A stretch of 64,000 nucleotides of DNA, from positions 124,001-188,000 of the forward strand of contig JAYZUZ010000016.1 of NCBI GenBank assembly GCA_036156195.1, in the 5' to 3' direction. The notes beneath the pieces are model-generated. The model did not search any database. It had not been told where the DNA came from and saw nothing but the letters and a program-made list of their open reading frames with translations. The position numbers were made by a program, and so were the translations under genes. Positions 54,234-62,416 of this stretch are shown in pieces; the first letter of the stretch is position 1, and every line of letters begins with the position of its first letter. Source of the stretch: Abyssibacter sp036156195. GTDB taxonomy: Bacteria; Pseudomonadota; Gammaproteobacteria; Nevskiales; OUC007.

Positions 54234-55709
54234 ATGCGACCCAGCCTTTTCGGGCTCAGCCTGACGCCTTTGCTGCTCTGCTACGCCTGCTCGGGCGGCC
54301 CGCAGGCCGACACCACTGATGAGACTGGCACCGCGCCCCCGGCCACGCTGGATGCGGTGCTGGACATCAACGAAGCCTGGTTCTGGGAGGGCGAAACACT
54401 CAACGGCCAGGTCCCCAGCCTGTCGCTATGCGATACCTATCTGGCCTGTCCCCGCTACCTGCTCGACGTGGCACCCGGCGGCAAGCGGCTGCGCATCGGG
54501 CTGGATACCCCCGAGCGGACGGACAGCTTTGGTATCCACGTGTTTGCGCCCGATGGCAGCCTGGCGGGCGAGGATGACAACTTCAACCAGTTCAACTCCG
54601 AAGTCCTGATCGATGAACCCACCGCCGGCCTCTGGCAGGTACAGATCCGGCCGGACAATGCGACCTATGCCAGCTTTCGCATGCGCGCCAAGCTGGAATC
54701 CGAACTGACGGTAAATCCCCCCGTTCCGGCCGATCCCGAGCCCCTGCTCCCCAACCTGCGCACTGTTCCACCGTACGAGTTCGGATTCGTGGCTCCGGCC
54801 AATCCGCTCAATGGTCTGTACCCACCGGACACCGTGAACCCCCCCCTGTCCGTGGCCGGCATTGAGCCGGTCTCCTGTAGCGTGGACGAAGCGGCCCCCG
54901 TTGAAATCGGCGGCGCAGGCGCGGTGCGCTGCCTGCGGTTCACTTCCGGGCCGGTGAACGTCGGCCAGGGCATTTACGACATGCGGTTCGAGCTGCTGGC
55001 CGACACCTTGGCCGGCGAGACTGAGATCGCGCCCGACGAGCTGCTCTCCCGGACCATTATCGGACCCAAGACGCAGGTCCTGCACTGGTCAGACGGCAGC
55101 CAGACCACGCGACCGGCCGGCACCTATTCCTTCCACCCTGTGCATGTGCATTTCCACGATGACTTCATCCTGAAGTTCGAGCTTTATCAGGTCACCGACA
55201 CCGAACTGGGCGCCCTGGTCGCCGCAGGCCTGGGCACAAAATCAGGCTTCTGCCCCGCCGATCAGTTGTTCGGCAACTGGTATGCCTTTGAGCAAGGCTA
55301 CGAGACACCGGGTGGCGACAGCCCGCTGGACAACTGTTTTTCACCCACGGCGGGGACCATCGGCCTGTCGGTGGGCTGGGGCGACGTCTACCGCTGGCAG
55401 CGACCCGGCATGTACGTGGAGTTTGATGGCAACCCCAACGGACGCTACGTCGTCCGTTCCATCGTCGATGAAATGGGCTATGTCCTGGAGACCGACGACA
55501 GCGACAACGTGTCCTACGCCTACATCGAGGTCCAGGGCGACACCATCGAGATTCTCGAGCGCGGCTGGGGCACCGACCCCTGGGATGATCGCAAGCGGGT
55601 CTTCGACCTCACCGGCCCCGTCGGCCGCAGTCCGCTCGCCCACGAGGCAGTGACCTTCGCCCTGGTCGATGGCGATCGACATGTGCGGCCCGTTAATAGC
55701 GCGAACTAG
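54234..55709 (+). CDS. lysyl-oxidase-like exported protein with PPC-like domain
   Basis: 491 residues from ATG 54234 (AGGGAG upstream). The N-terminus is a signal sequence with an imperfect lipobox (CYAC). Residues ~60-155 look like a pre-peptidase C-terminal domain (GIHVFAPDGSLAGEDD, GLWQVQIRPD). The C-terminal half matches lysyl oxidase: copper-binding-type histidines H301, H304, H306 and H308 in HPVHVHFHDDF, KSGFC with K336, and GLSVGWGDVYRW with Y386, then ETDDSDNVSY. K336 and Y386 align with the lysine and tyrosine that form the LTQ cofactor in animal LOX. Oxidation of protein or polyamine amines outside the cell is inferred. Confidence 0.75.
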   Translation: MRPSLFGLSLTPLLLCYACSGGPQADTTDETGTAPPATLDAVLDINEAWFWEGETLNGQVPSLSLCDTYLACPRYLLDVAPGGKRLRIGLDTPERTDSFGIHVFAPDGSLAGEDDNFNQFNSEVLIDEPTAGLWQVQIRPDNATYASFRMRAKLESELTVNPPVPADPEPLLPNLRTVPPYEFGFVAPANPLNGLYPPDTVNPPLSVAGIEPVSCSVDEAAPVEIGGAGAVRCLRFTSGPVNVGQGIYDMRFELLADTLAGETEIAPDELLSRTIIGPKTQVLHWSDGSQTTRPAGTYSFHPVHVHFHDDFILKFELYQVTDTELGALVAAGLGTKSGFCPADQLFGNWYAFEQGYETPGGDSPLDNCFSPTAGTIGLSVGWGDVYRWQRPGMYVEFDGNPNGRYVVRSIVDEMGYVLETDDSDNVSYAYIEVQGDTIEILERGWGTDPWDDRKRVFDLTGPVGRSPLAHEAVTFALVDGDRHVRPVNSAN

Positions 55710-55786
55710 GCCTTTACGGATTCTTTGCGCGACATGTTGATAATCGTGCGCCCGTTCACAGTTCGCCTCTCAACACGGACCGGCTC

Positions 55787-56248
55787 ATGATTGATCAACG
55801 CATGTCGCAAGCAGCCCGCCAGCGGTTGCAGGAGCAAGCATCCATGAATGCACACATCGACCTGGACCAGCCTTCCGAGCGCCGCCACCTGGTGGTCGAT
55901 GAATACCGGCAAGTCGCCGAGTCGATGATCTTCGCGGTGTATCGCGACCTGAATGTGTCGGCCACAGGCCGGTTGCTGGGCCGAACACTCATGGATGAAA
56001 TCGGCAAGCGGGGCAAAGTCCGGGACGAAGACGTCGCCGACGCCATCCGTCACCTGATCGAACAAGACTGCCTCGTGGCTCGAGAAGATGAGGATGACTG
56101 GCTAATCGAACTCACGCCCAAGGGCTTTAGCGCCATTCACACGGCCAAATGGCCGCTACTGGATCTCGGCAACCCTTGGGGCGCTCTGGTGGAGCGTTAC
56201 CAGACGCTGCAGGCTCGCCTACGGGCCACGGCCCGCCTCAAAAATTAG
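55787..56248 (+). CDS. hypothetical protein, possible winged-helix
   Basis: 153 residues from ATG 55787; SD weak, so ATG at 55802 or 55844 are alternatives. Soluble and mostly helical, with a helix-turn-helix-like stretch around 85-125 (DVADAIRHLIEQDCLVAREDED, landmarks AIRHLIEQ and LTPKGF). The ELTPKGF segment is reminiscent of winged-helix wings. Function unknown. Confidence 0.65.
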   Translation: MIDQRMSQAARQRLQEQASMNAHIDLDQPSERRHLVVDEYRQVAESMIFAVYRDLNVSATGRLLGRTLMDEIGKRGKVRDEDVADAIRHLIEQDCLVAREDEDDWLIELTPKGFSAIHTAKWPLLDLGNPWGALVERYQTLQARLRATARLKN

Positions 56249-56337
56249 CGAAGCGCGGAGCGACTCGCACCGCCAAGTGACAGCCTGAGCGCCAGCTCCC
56301 TCGTGGTGGCGCGAATCGATCTGTGTGTCCCCAGCGC

Positions 56338-57378
56338 TCAGCGCGCGTTGAGAACGGCCGCAGCAGCCTCGGACCGGTAAAAGTCCTCCAGTTGCTGCCG
56401 GATAGCCGATTCCAGCAAGCCCTTTTTACGCAGGGCGCGGATGATCTTCGGCAGAAACCGCATGGCATCTCGCACCATCATGTCGCGTGTAATGCCGATG
56501 TCTTCGAGAATCTCCGTCAGTGGCGTTTTGTGATACGTGTCGTAGAACACCTCGATGCCCGACTCGATCAGCTGTTGATAAAACGCCGTCTTGCGCAGGT
56601 GCTGCCAGTATTCGTAACCAATCACGAAGAGCTCTTCGATATCGAGCTGACCGGCAAAATCCCGCACGCTCGCCACAGACTGGTGCTTGTTTTCATCCCA
56701 CAGATCCAGGATGACCTGCCGGAATTCATCGGACTCGAAGGCCTCCAGTAGGTAGCGTTCGCTGGCGTTCAGGCTGGTCTGGGTATTTTTGTTGACGTAA
56801 GTCTTGATGCCATCCTCAAACGAGTTGCCCAGCTCAGGACGCGCGCGATCGACAAACGCCTTGCCGAACTTCATCGCTGACTTCGCGCCGGGCAGCTTGC
56901 CGGCAAACTTGGTGCTGGTCGCCACGTAATCACGCACCCCCGAGTACAACAACTCGGTGATGAGATTGGCGAAAATGGGGTTGGAGACAGACTCGTGCAC
57001 CACCGCCTCACGCAGTTCGCGGAGCTCCAACACCTTGTCCAGCATTTCTTCGAACTGCTTGTCCGGCAGCAACTGTTCCAGCCGCGTCTTCTCATGGACC
57101 GGATGCTCGTACAGCGCCGTGGCGATATCGCCAACAAGCGCTGGAATCGCCCCGCCCAGGGTCATATCAGAGGCGTAGCCAATCGCGGTTTGCTGGATGG
57201 AACGCAGTGTCACCACATCCTCTAGCTTGAGCTGGCCGGCCAAGGCCAGCGCAGCGTCCAGACGACGCGCGACATCATCCTCTAGTGCCTCGCTCTCCAG
57301 CCGTCCTGCCAACCACGCCACATGCGCCTCGAGCAGCGCCTCGGCTGTGGATCCGGCGAATGCGTCCTTGCTTGTCAT
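56338..57378 (-). CDS. conserved-type hypothetical protein
   Basis: 346 residues, almost entirely helical, with no signal peptide and no clear membrane segment except a weak one near 75-90 (TLGGAIPALVGDIATAL). Highly charged helices (EEMLDKVLELRELREAVV) alternate with short loops. I do not recognise the family. It lies 77 bases upstream (on its strand, downstream of) the desaturase gene on the same strand, but a shared role cannot be shown. Confidence 0.75.
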   Translation of the reverse strand: MTSKDAFAGSTAEALLEAHVAWLAGRLESEALEDDVARRLDAALALAGQLKLEDVVTLRSIQQTAIGYASDMTLGGAIPALVGDIATALYEHPVHEKTRLEQLLPDKQFEEMLDKVLELRELREAVVHESVSNPIFANLITELLYSGVRDYVATSTKFAGKLPGAKSAMKFGKAFVDRARPELGNSFEDGIKTYVNKNTQTSLNASERYLLEAFESDEFRQVILDLWDENKHQSVASVRDFAGQLDIEELFVIGYEYWQHLRKTAFYQQLIESGIEVFYDTYHKTPLTEILEDIGITRDMMVRDAMRFLPKIIRALRKKGLLESAIRQQLEDFYRSEAAAAVLNAR

Positions 57379-57455
57379 CGTGTCATCCCGAAAATCGCGA
57401 GGTCAGAGCGTAGCAGCCTGCGATGCGCACGCATCTGACCCCGACATCCGTTTCT

Positions 57456-58559
57456 TCAGGCCGCAGCGGCCAGGGCATCTTGTCCTCGCCGCTCCGGCAA
57501 AGACAGGCGAGCGATGCGACGCACCACCGTGCCGAACTGCTTGTGCAGCGGCCCTTTGTTGTAAGGCAGGTCGTAGCGCTTGCAGATCGCCTGCACCTCT
57601 TCGGAGATTTCCGCATACCGGTGGGCCGGTAGGGTTGGGAACAGATGATGCTCAATCTGATGGCTCAGGTTGCCGCTCATGATGTGAAACAGCTTGCCGC
57701 CGGTCAGATTGGCCGAACCTAGCAGCTGGCGGTAATACCAGTGCCCCGGGCGCTCATCATCCAGTACCTCGCGTGAGAACTGATGCGTCCCGTCCGGGAA
57801 ATGGCCACAGAAGATGATGGTGTAGGTCCATAGGTTCCGTGCCAGGTTGGCTGTGAGGTTGCCGGCGAATACCAGCGGGGCCGCCGGGCCTGCCAACAAG
57901 GGGAACAACACGTAATCCTTCAAAGACTGTCGGCTGGTCTTGCGCCAGATCCCCTTGGCGATACGCATGACCTCGCGCTTGTCGCGTTTGCCTTTGCGCA
58001 AACGCTCGACCTCCAAATCGTGCAAGGCCACGCCGTACTGAAAGAAAACGGCCAGCAAGAACGCCCAAAGTGGGTTGAGCAGGTAGTACGGGTGCCAGGC
58101 CTTGTCCTCCGACATGCGCAGGACACCGTAGCCGATATCCCGGTCCACGCCCTGCACGTTGGTGAAGGTGTGATGCATGTAATTGTGAGAGTGGCGCCAC
58201 TGATCCGCCGGACAGGCCGTGTCCCATTCGAAATTGGCCCCGGCCAGCTCCGGATCGTTCATCCAGTCGTACTGCCCATGCATGATGTTGTGCCCGATCT
58301 CCATGTTGTCCAGGATCTTGGACGCAGACAGCGCCAGCGTGCCTGCAACCCAAGCGGGCGGGAAGAAGCTGAGAAACAACAGACCGCGACCGCCGACCTC
58401 GAGCCGCCGCTGCGCCTTGATGACCTTGCGGATGTACCGCGCATCGCGTTCGCCCAGATCGGCGAGGACGCGATCGCGCAGGGCGTCGAGTTCCTGCCCA
58501 AACGCCTCGAGTTGTTCGGGCGTCAGGGTCGGTGCCTTGGATGCAGTGGATTCTGTCAT
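57456..58559 (-). CDS. desB: acyl-lipid/acyl-CoA desaturase (DesB/DesA3-like)
   Basis: 367 residues from ATG 58559 (AAGGAGG seven bases before). The three histidine boxes are HNIMH (90-94), HNYMHH (125-130) and HQIEHH (300-305), which bind the di-iron centre; membrane helices lie near 60-80, 165-180 and 220-250. The layout matches DesB of Pseudomonas (PA4888) and mycobacterial DesA3, which introduce a cis-9 double bond into acyl chains. Its electron donor is the gene just upstream, 55 bases away. Confidence 0.92.
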   Translation of the reverse strand: MTESTASKAPTLTPEQLEAFGQELDALRDRVLADLGERDARYIRKVIKAQRRLEVGGRGLLFLSFFPPAWVAGTLALSASKILDNMEIGHNIMHGQYDWMNDPELAGANFEWDTACPADQWRHSHNYMHHTFTNVQGVDRDIGYGVLRMSEDKAWHPYYLLNPLWAFLLAVFFQYGVALHDLEVERLRKGKRDKREVMRIAKGIWRKTSRQSLKDYVLFPLLAGPAAPLVFAGNLTANLARNLWTYTIIFCGHFPDGTHQFSREVLDDERPGHWYYRQLLGSANLTGGKLFHIMSGNLSHQIEHHLFPTLPAHRYAEISEEVQAICKRYDLPYNKGPLHKQFGTVVRRIARLSLPERRGQDALAAAA

Positions 58560-58614
58560 TGGATGCCTCCTTGAGACGTCTAGCATTGGGTAAGCGCCGA
58601 GGGAGCGGGCTGGA

Positions 58615-59748
58615 CTAGAGGTCCAGCGTCACTGAACCCACGGGCTGTGAGATACAGATGCGGATGTCCTCGTCGGACTCCGTCGAAATCGCACCGGTCT
58701 GCAGGTTGCGCACGGCACCGGACTGCTTGCGGCAGGTGCAGGTGCTGCAAATGCCCATTCTGCAACCGTGCTGCGGCCGTAATCCGGCGGCCTCCGCCTG
58801 TTCCAGCAATGTCGCACCGCTGTTGTCGATTACGCGTTCGCTGCGGGCAAAACGCAGCTCGCCGGTCGACGGGCCCGGGTCCGGGGTCACGGGGGTGGCC
58901 AGCGAGAAGCGTTCCGTGTGGAGCCGCTGACTGCACTCGCGCAGGGCATAAACGGACTCCACGGCCTGCATCAGCCCTTCCGGGCCACACAGCCACGTCT
59001 CTGCCCGATCAAAATCAGGCACCAGCGAGGCCAGTTGTTCGGTCGTACAGTGGCCAGCCGCGGCGCCCGCATCCGCGAACGCTGGGTCGGTGAACACCGT
59101 GATCACGTCGATGTTGGCATGCGCGTGATCGATGGCAGCGAGTTCATCGGCCGCGATCTGATCCTGGGGACGACGCAGGTAATGCAGGAAGGTCACCCGC
59201 CCGGTATGCCCCTCATCGACCAGTGTCCGCAACATCGACAGCACGGGCGTGATGCCGCTGCCGCCACTGATCAGCAGAATGCGTCCCGGCCGAACCGCCG
59301 GCAGGTGAAACTCACCCTGCGGTGCGGACAACGCCAGGCGCATTCCCGGCACCGCGTGGTCGTAAAGATGACGCGAGACTCGGCCCTCGCCGTTCACCTT
59401 GATCGCCAATTCAACCAGGCCGTCGTCCAGATGGGACGACTGGGCGGGAGAGAAGCATCGCACCCGGCGAACACCATCCACCTCCACCGCAAGCTGGACA
59501 AACTGTCCCGGCTGAAAATCAGTCCACCGAACGGCAGGCCGAAGGGTGAGCCGGGCCGTGTCGGCGGTTGGCCGATCCACCGCGACCACACGAGCAGGCG
59601 TGTGGCCGCTCGATGTGCGCAGCCGCAACCGGGCATCCACTGCCTCGACAAAACTGCCGACGGGATGCGGATAAGCCAGCGCGGACAAGACGCGGGTACC
59701 GAGCTCGGCGGGACGACGAAACAGATTGTTCGGAGACGGTTGCGACAT
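58615..59748 (-). CDS. ferredoxin reductase-type electron donor for the desaturase
   Basis: 377 residues from ATG 59748. An FAD domain (FQPGQFVQLAVEV, RCFSPAQS), an NAD(P)H domain (LISGGSGITPVLSML, TWLCGPEGLM) and a C-terminal plant-type 2Fe-2S domain with C329, C334, C337 and C365. It corresponds to PA4889 and Rv3230c, redox partners of DesB and DesA3. A longer start at 59784 is possible, but a promoter with -10 at 59785-59790 would place its transcription start inside that extension, so 59748 is preferred. Confidence 0.9.
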   Translation of the reverse strand: MSQPSPNNLFRRPAELGTRVLSALAYPHPVGSFVEAVDARLRLRTSSGHTPARVVAVDRPTADTARLTLRPAVRWTDFQPGQFVQLAVEVDGVRRVRCFSPAQSSHLDDGLVELAIKVNGEGRVSRHLYDHAVPGMRLALSAPQGEFHLPAVRPGRILLISGGSGITPVLSMLRTLVDEGHTGRVTFLHYLRRPQDQIAADELAAIDHAHANIDVITVFTDPAFADAGAAAGHCTTEQLASLVPDFDRAETWLCGPEGLMQAVESVYALRECSQRLHTERFSLATPVTPDPGPSTGELRFARSERVIDNSGATLLEQAEAAGLRPQHGCRMGICSTCTCRKQSGAVRNLQTGAISTESDEDIRICISQPVGSVTLDL

Positions 59749-59767
59749 GACGGCCTGCACCAGACGA

Positions 59768-59824
59768 AGTGTACGTGTGTTCACACTTTAAATGGATTGA
59801 TCTGCAAGTCAACACTTGTACACT
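59768..59824. promoter_or_regulatory. desaturase-operon promoter with two DesT/FabR-type operators
   Basis: On the minus strand TTGACT (59812-59807) and TAAAGT (59790-59785), 16 bases apart, form a sigma-70-like promoter for the reductase-desaturase operon. AGTCAACACTTGTACACT (59807-59824) covers the -35 and closely matches the DesT operator known from Pseudomonas (AGTCAACAAGCGTTCACT in this orientation). AGTGTACGTGTGTTCACACT (59768-59787) overlaps the -10. The divergent regulator is therefore likely to block this promoter directly. Confidence 0.75.
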
Positions 59825-59920
59825 AAAAAGTTATTTATATTTTTATTTTCAACAGTTTACAAATTATTATTGTGTGACCGAAGCAGTGATGCTCGCGCAA
59901 TATCAGCAATGCAGTACACT

Positions 59921-60580
59921 ATGAAGATGAGCACACGACCCGGCAAGCCACCTCGCAGCGCCCGACGCCTCAGCCGCCGCGGGGACACGCGCCGCCTGCT
60001 CATCGAAACCGCCTTGGCCATGCTCGATGGAGACAAGAGCTTCGATGGCTTGTCCTTGCGCGAACTCACGCGTGAGGTCGGGATCGTGCCCACTGCGTTC
60101 TACCGGCACTTCCCGGACATGGACGCGCTGGGCCTGGCGCTAGTGGATGAGTCGTTTCGATCCCTGCGACAGATACTCGAGGACGTTCGCAAGGACACAC
60201 GTAGCGCCGAGCGCCTGGTGGCCAGCGTGGTCAAGTCGCTCTACCGCCATATCGCTGCGAATCGTGCCGGCTTCGCCTTTATCGCCAGTGAGCGCTTTGG
60301 CGGCAGCGCTACGGTCCGCAATGCGATTCGGCGCGAATTGCGCCTGGTACAGACCGAGCTGGCCGTCGACCTAGCGCGCCTGCCGTTTCTAAAAGACTGG
60401 AATACGCAGGATCTGCATATGATCGCTTCGCTGATCGTCAACGCGATGGTGGCCATTGCCGTGGATGTACTCGACGTGGGCGCCCACGACCGGGATGGCG
60501 AAGCCGCCCTGATGAAGCGCGCCGAGCAGCAGCTCAGGCTGATCCTGCTCGGCGTTCCCCACTGGAAGAGCAGCCGCTAG
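59921..60580 (+). CDS. desT: TetR-family regulator, FabR/DesT-like
   Basis: 219 residues from ATG 59921; ATG at 59909 or 59927 are alternatives and no strong SD is present. The HTH (LSLRELTREVGIVPTAFYRHFPDMD, landmarks LREV/LREL-TRE and PTAFYRHF) is that of FabR and DesT, which sense the saturated/unsaturated acyl-CoA balance and repress fabB or desB. It is divergent from the desaturase operon, with the two operators between, as in Pseudomonas PA4888-PA4890. Confidence 0.9.
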   Translation: MKMSTRPGKPPRSARRLSRRGDTRRLLIETALAMLDGDKSFDGLSLRELTREVGIVPTAFYRHFPDMDALGLALVDESFRSLRQILEDVRKDTRSAERLVASVVKSLYRHIAANRAGFAFIASERFGGSATVRNAIRRELRLVQTELAVDLARLPFLKDWNTQDLHMIASLIVNAMVAIAVDVLDVGAHDRDGEAALMKRAEQQLRLILLGVPHWKSSR

Positions 60581-60602
60581 GGCCGCCTGCGAGGGCACGA
60601 CC

Positions 60603-61787
60603 ATGAAGACAGGACAATCACTCCGCGGTGCCGCCCGGCTGGCCTTTGACGCCGTGGACGGGGTCACGAACATCGTCGAAGACATGTACCGGAACATTGC
60701 AGCGGCCTCGCCCCCCATCGGTGAAGGGCCCACCGGCAGCGCGCGCGGCATCGCCGGATTCGTGCACGCGACGATCCGGGGCATAAACGGCATCACACGC
60801 GAGTCGGTCGACCTGGTGCTCGGCCAGCTGGCTGAATCACTGGATGACATCGCGCCCCCGGGCCCCGGCCGCGAAGCAGTGGTGTCTGCACTCAACGGCG
60901 TCGTGGGCGACTACCTGCTGAGCAGCGACAACCCGCTGGCCCTGACCATGCAATGGCGCCAGTTCGGCTCGCCGCTGCCGATGGACCGGGACGAACTGCG
61001 ACTCCGCGTCGACAAGCCGTCACGGCACTTGCTGATCACGGTCCACGGCCTGTGCATGAACGACCGTCAGTGGACGCGCAACGGCCACAATCACGGGGCC
61101 TACCAGGCACGACGACTGGGCGCATCGCAGGTCGATCTGTTCTACAACACCGGGCGTCATATCTCCCACAATGGCCGCGACCTCGCCACGCAGCTCGAGG
61201 CCCTCGTGGCAGCCTGGCCTGTCAAGGTCAGATCAATCCGTGTGCTAGCACACAGCATGGGCGGGCTCGTGACCCGTAGTGCGTTAAGCCAGGCGCAGGA
61301 TCAGAGCCTGCAATGGCCCGCGCTCGTCAGCCAGTTGGTCTTCCTCGGTACGCCGCACCTGGGCGCGCCGCTGGAACGTGGCGGCAACTGGGTGGATACG
61401 CTCGGGAGACTCAGCCCGTACACCGCCCCCATTGCTCGCCTCGGATGGCTACGCAGCGCGGGCATTACCGATCTGCGCCATGGCTACACCCTGGACAGCG
61501 ACTGGCAGGGGCGGGACCGATTCGAACGCAGCCCGCATCGCCCGGAACTCATGCCGCTCCCCCCGCATGTCCGAGCCGTGGCTGCCGCCGGTACGCTGGG
61601 TGCGCGACGCACGCATCTGCTGGGTGACGGACTGGTACCCGTGAACAGCGCGCTGGGCCAAACGCAGGACGGCCGGCCGGCCATGGCCTGGGCCGAATCC
61701 GGCACGCGCGTGTTTGCACGCATGAATCACTGGGATCTGCTCGATGACCCGCGCGTGACCACCTTCCTCGACGAACAGCTGCACTAA
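60603..61787 (+). CDS. PGAP1/lipase-like alpha/beta hydrolase
   Basis: 394 residues. After an N-terminal helical region (1-135) there is a hydrolase domain with ITVHGLCMN (oxyanion), VLAHSMGGLVTRSAL (S218) and FLGTPHLGAPLERGG, the lipase/GPI-inositol-deacylase-like pattern. GDGLVPV and MNHWDLL supply a probable acid and histidine. No signal peptide. GAGGG lies ahead of the ATG, 22 bases after the TetR gene, so the two may be co-transcribed. Substrate probably an ester lipid. Confidence 0.83.
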   Translation: MKTGQSLRGAARLAFDAVDGVTNIVEDMYRNIAAASPPIGEGPTGSARGIAGFVHATIRGINGITRESVDLVLGQLAESLDDIAPPGPGREAVVSALNGVVGDYLLSSDNPLALTMQWRQFGSPLPMDRDELRLRVDKPSRHLLITVHGLCMNDRQWTRNGHNHGAYQARRLGASQVDLFYNTGRHISHNGRDLATQLEALVAAWPVKVRSIRVLAHSMGGLVTRSALSQAQDQSLQWPALVSQLVFLGTPHLGAPLERGGNWVDTLGRLSPYTAPIARLGWLRSAGITDLRHGYTLDSDWQGRDRFERSPHRPELMPLPPHVRAVAAAGTLGARRTHLLGDGLVPVNSALGQTQDGRPAMAWAESGTRVFARMNHWDLLDDPRVTTFLDEQLH

Positions 61788-62416
61788 GCCCCCTCCGTGG
61801 CCGGAAAGCGGCCGCCAGCAAGGAACAATTTCCCATGCGGCGCAATTCCGCCTTGGAAGTGGCTCCTGCCCCTATGAATCATGAACCCGCTGGTACATGA
61901 TCCGGGCAACCGGCCGGCCAGCCGGCTTGCGTCATCCGATTCCGCCATTAGCGGAACAACGCGAGCAGCATGGCCGACCCGATAAGAGACGTCAGCGTCT
62001 GGAGGAGACGATGCATGTTTCAGGCAACCCGACGGGGCCGATGGCCCTGCACGCCTGCCCGCTGCGACACCCCGCAACGGCCCCGCACCCTGTCCAACAC
62101 GCCTGCGTGAATCCCGCTGCTCGGCCGGGCGGCGAGCCATCGCTGACCCCTCTGCCGATTCCGGCGGTGCGGCACCCCGACTGACATGAAAAACAATGCT
62201 TTACACCCGCTTAACGCGGGCGCAGGTACAAACGGCTCTGCAAAGTACTTGGCCGTACACAAACTGACTGATCGGTCAGTCGGATGGTGCACTGCAAACC
62301 ATAACCAGAAGGTTGGCCATTCGGATCTCGCAAGCGTTGCGGAATCCAGGAGCCACCCGCGACCGGGCATCGGTCAGGACAACAAACATCAACGACCCAG
62401 AAGGGAGACGACCTCA
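61788..62416. other. long intergenic region ahead of the second DUF1302 gene
   Basis: No gene is supported in these 629 bases; open frames on both strands are short, proline/arginine-rich and without start signals. It holds GC-rich inverted repeats near 61906-61930 and an 18-bp TetR-type palindrome at 62263-62280. AAGGGAG at 62401-62407 is the SD of the next gene. A long 5' leader or regulatory region is plausible. Confidence 0.55.
62263..62280. promoter_or_regulatory. TetR-type operator-like palindrome
   Basis: ACTGACTGATCGGTCAGT is palindromic at 14 of 18 positions and has the ACTGA...TCAGT arms common to TetR-family operators. It lies about 140 bases upstream of the DUF1302 start, so it may control that gene. 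The cognate regulator is not obvious; it does not match the DesT-type sites at 59.8 kb. Confidence 0.5.

Noticed and set aside
58918..59826. Plus-strand frame opposite the ferredoxin reductase
   Set aside because: The reductase has clear FAD, NAD and 2Fe-2S motifs; the antisense frame has none and ends in the operator region.
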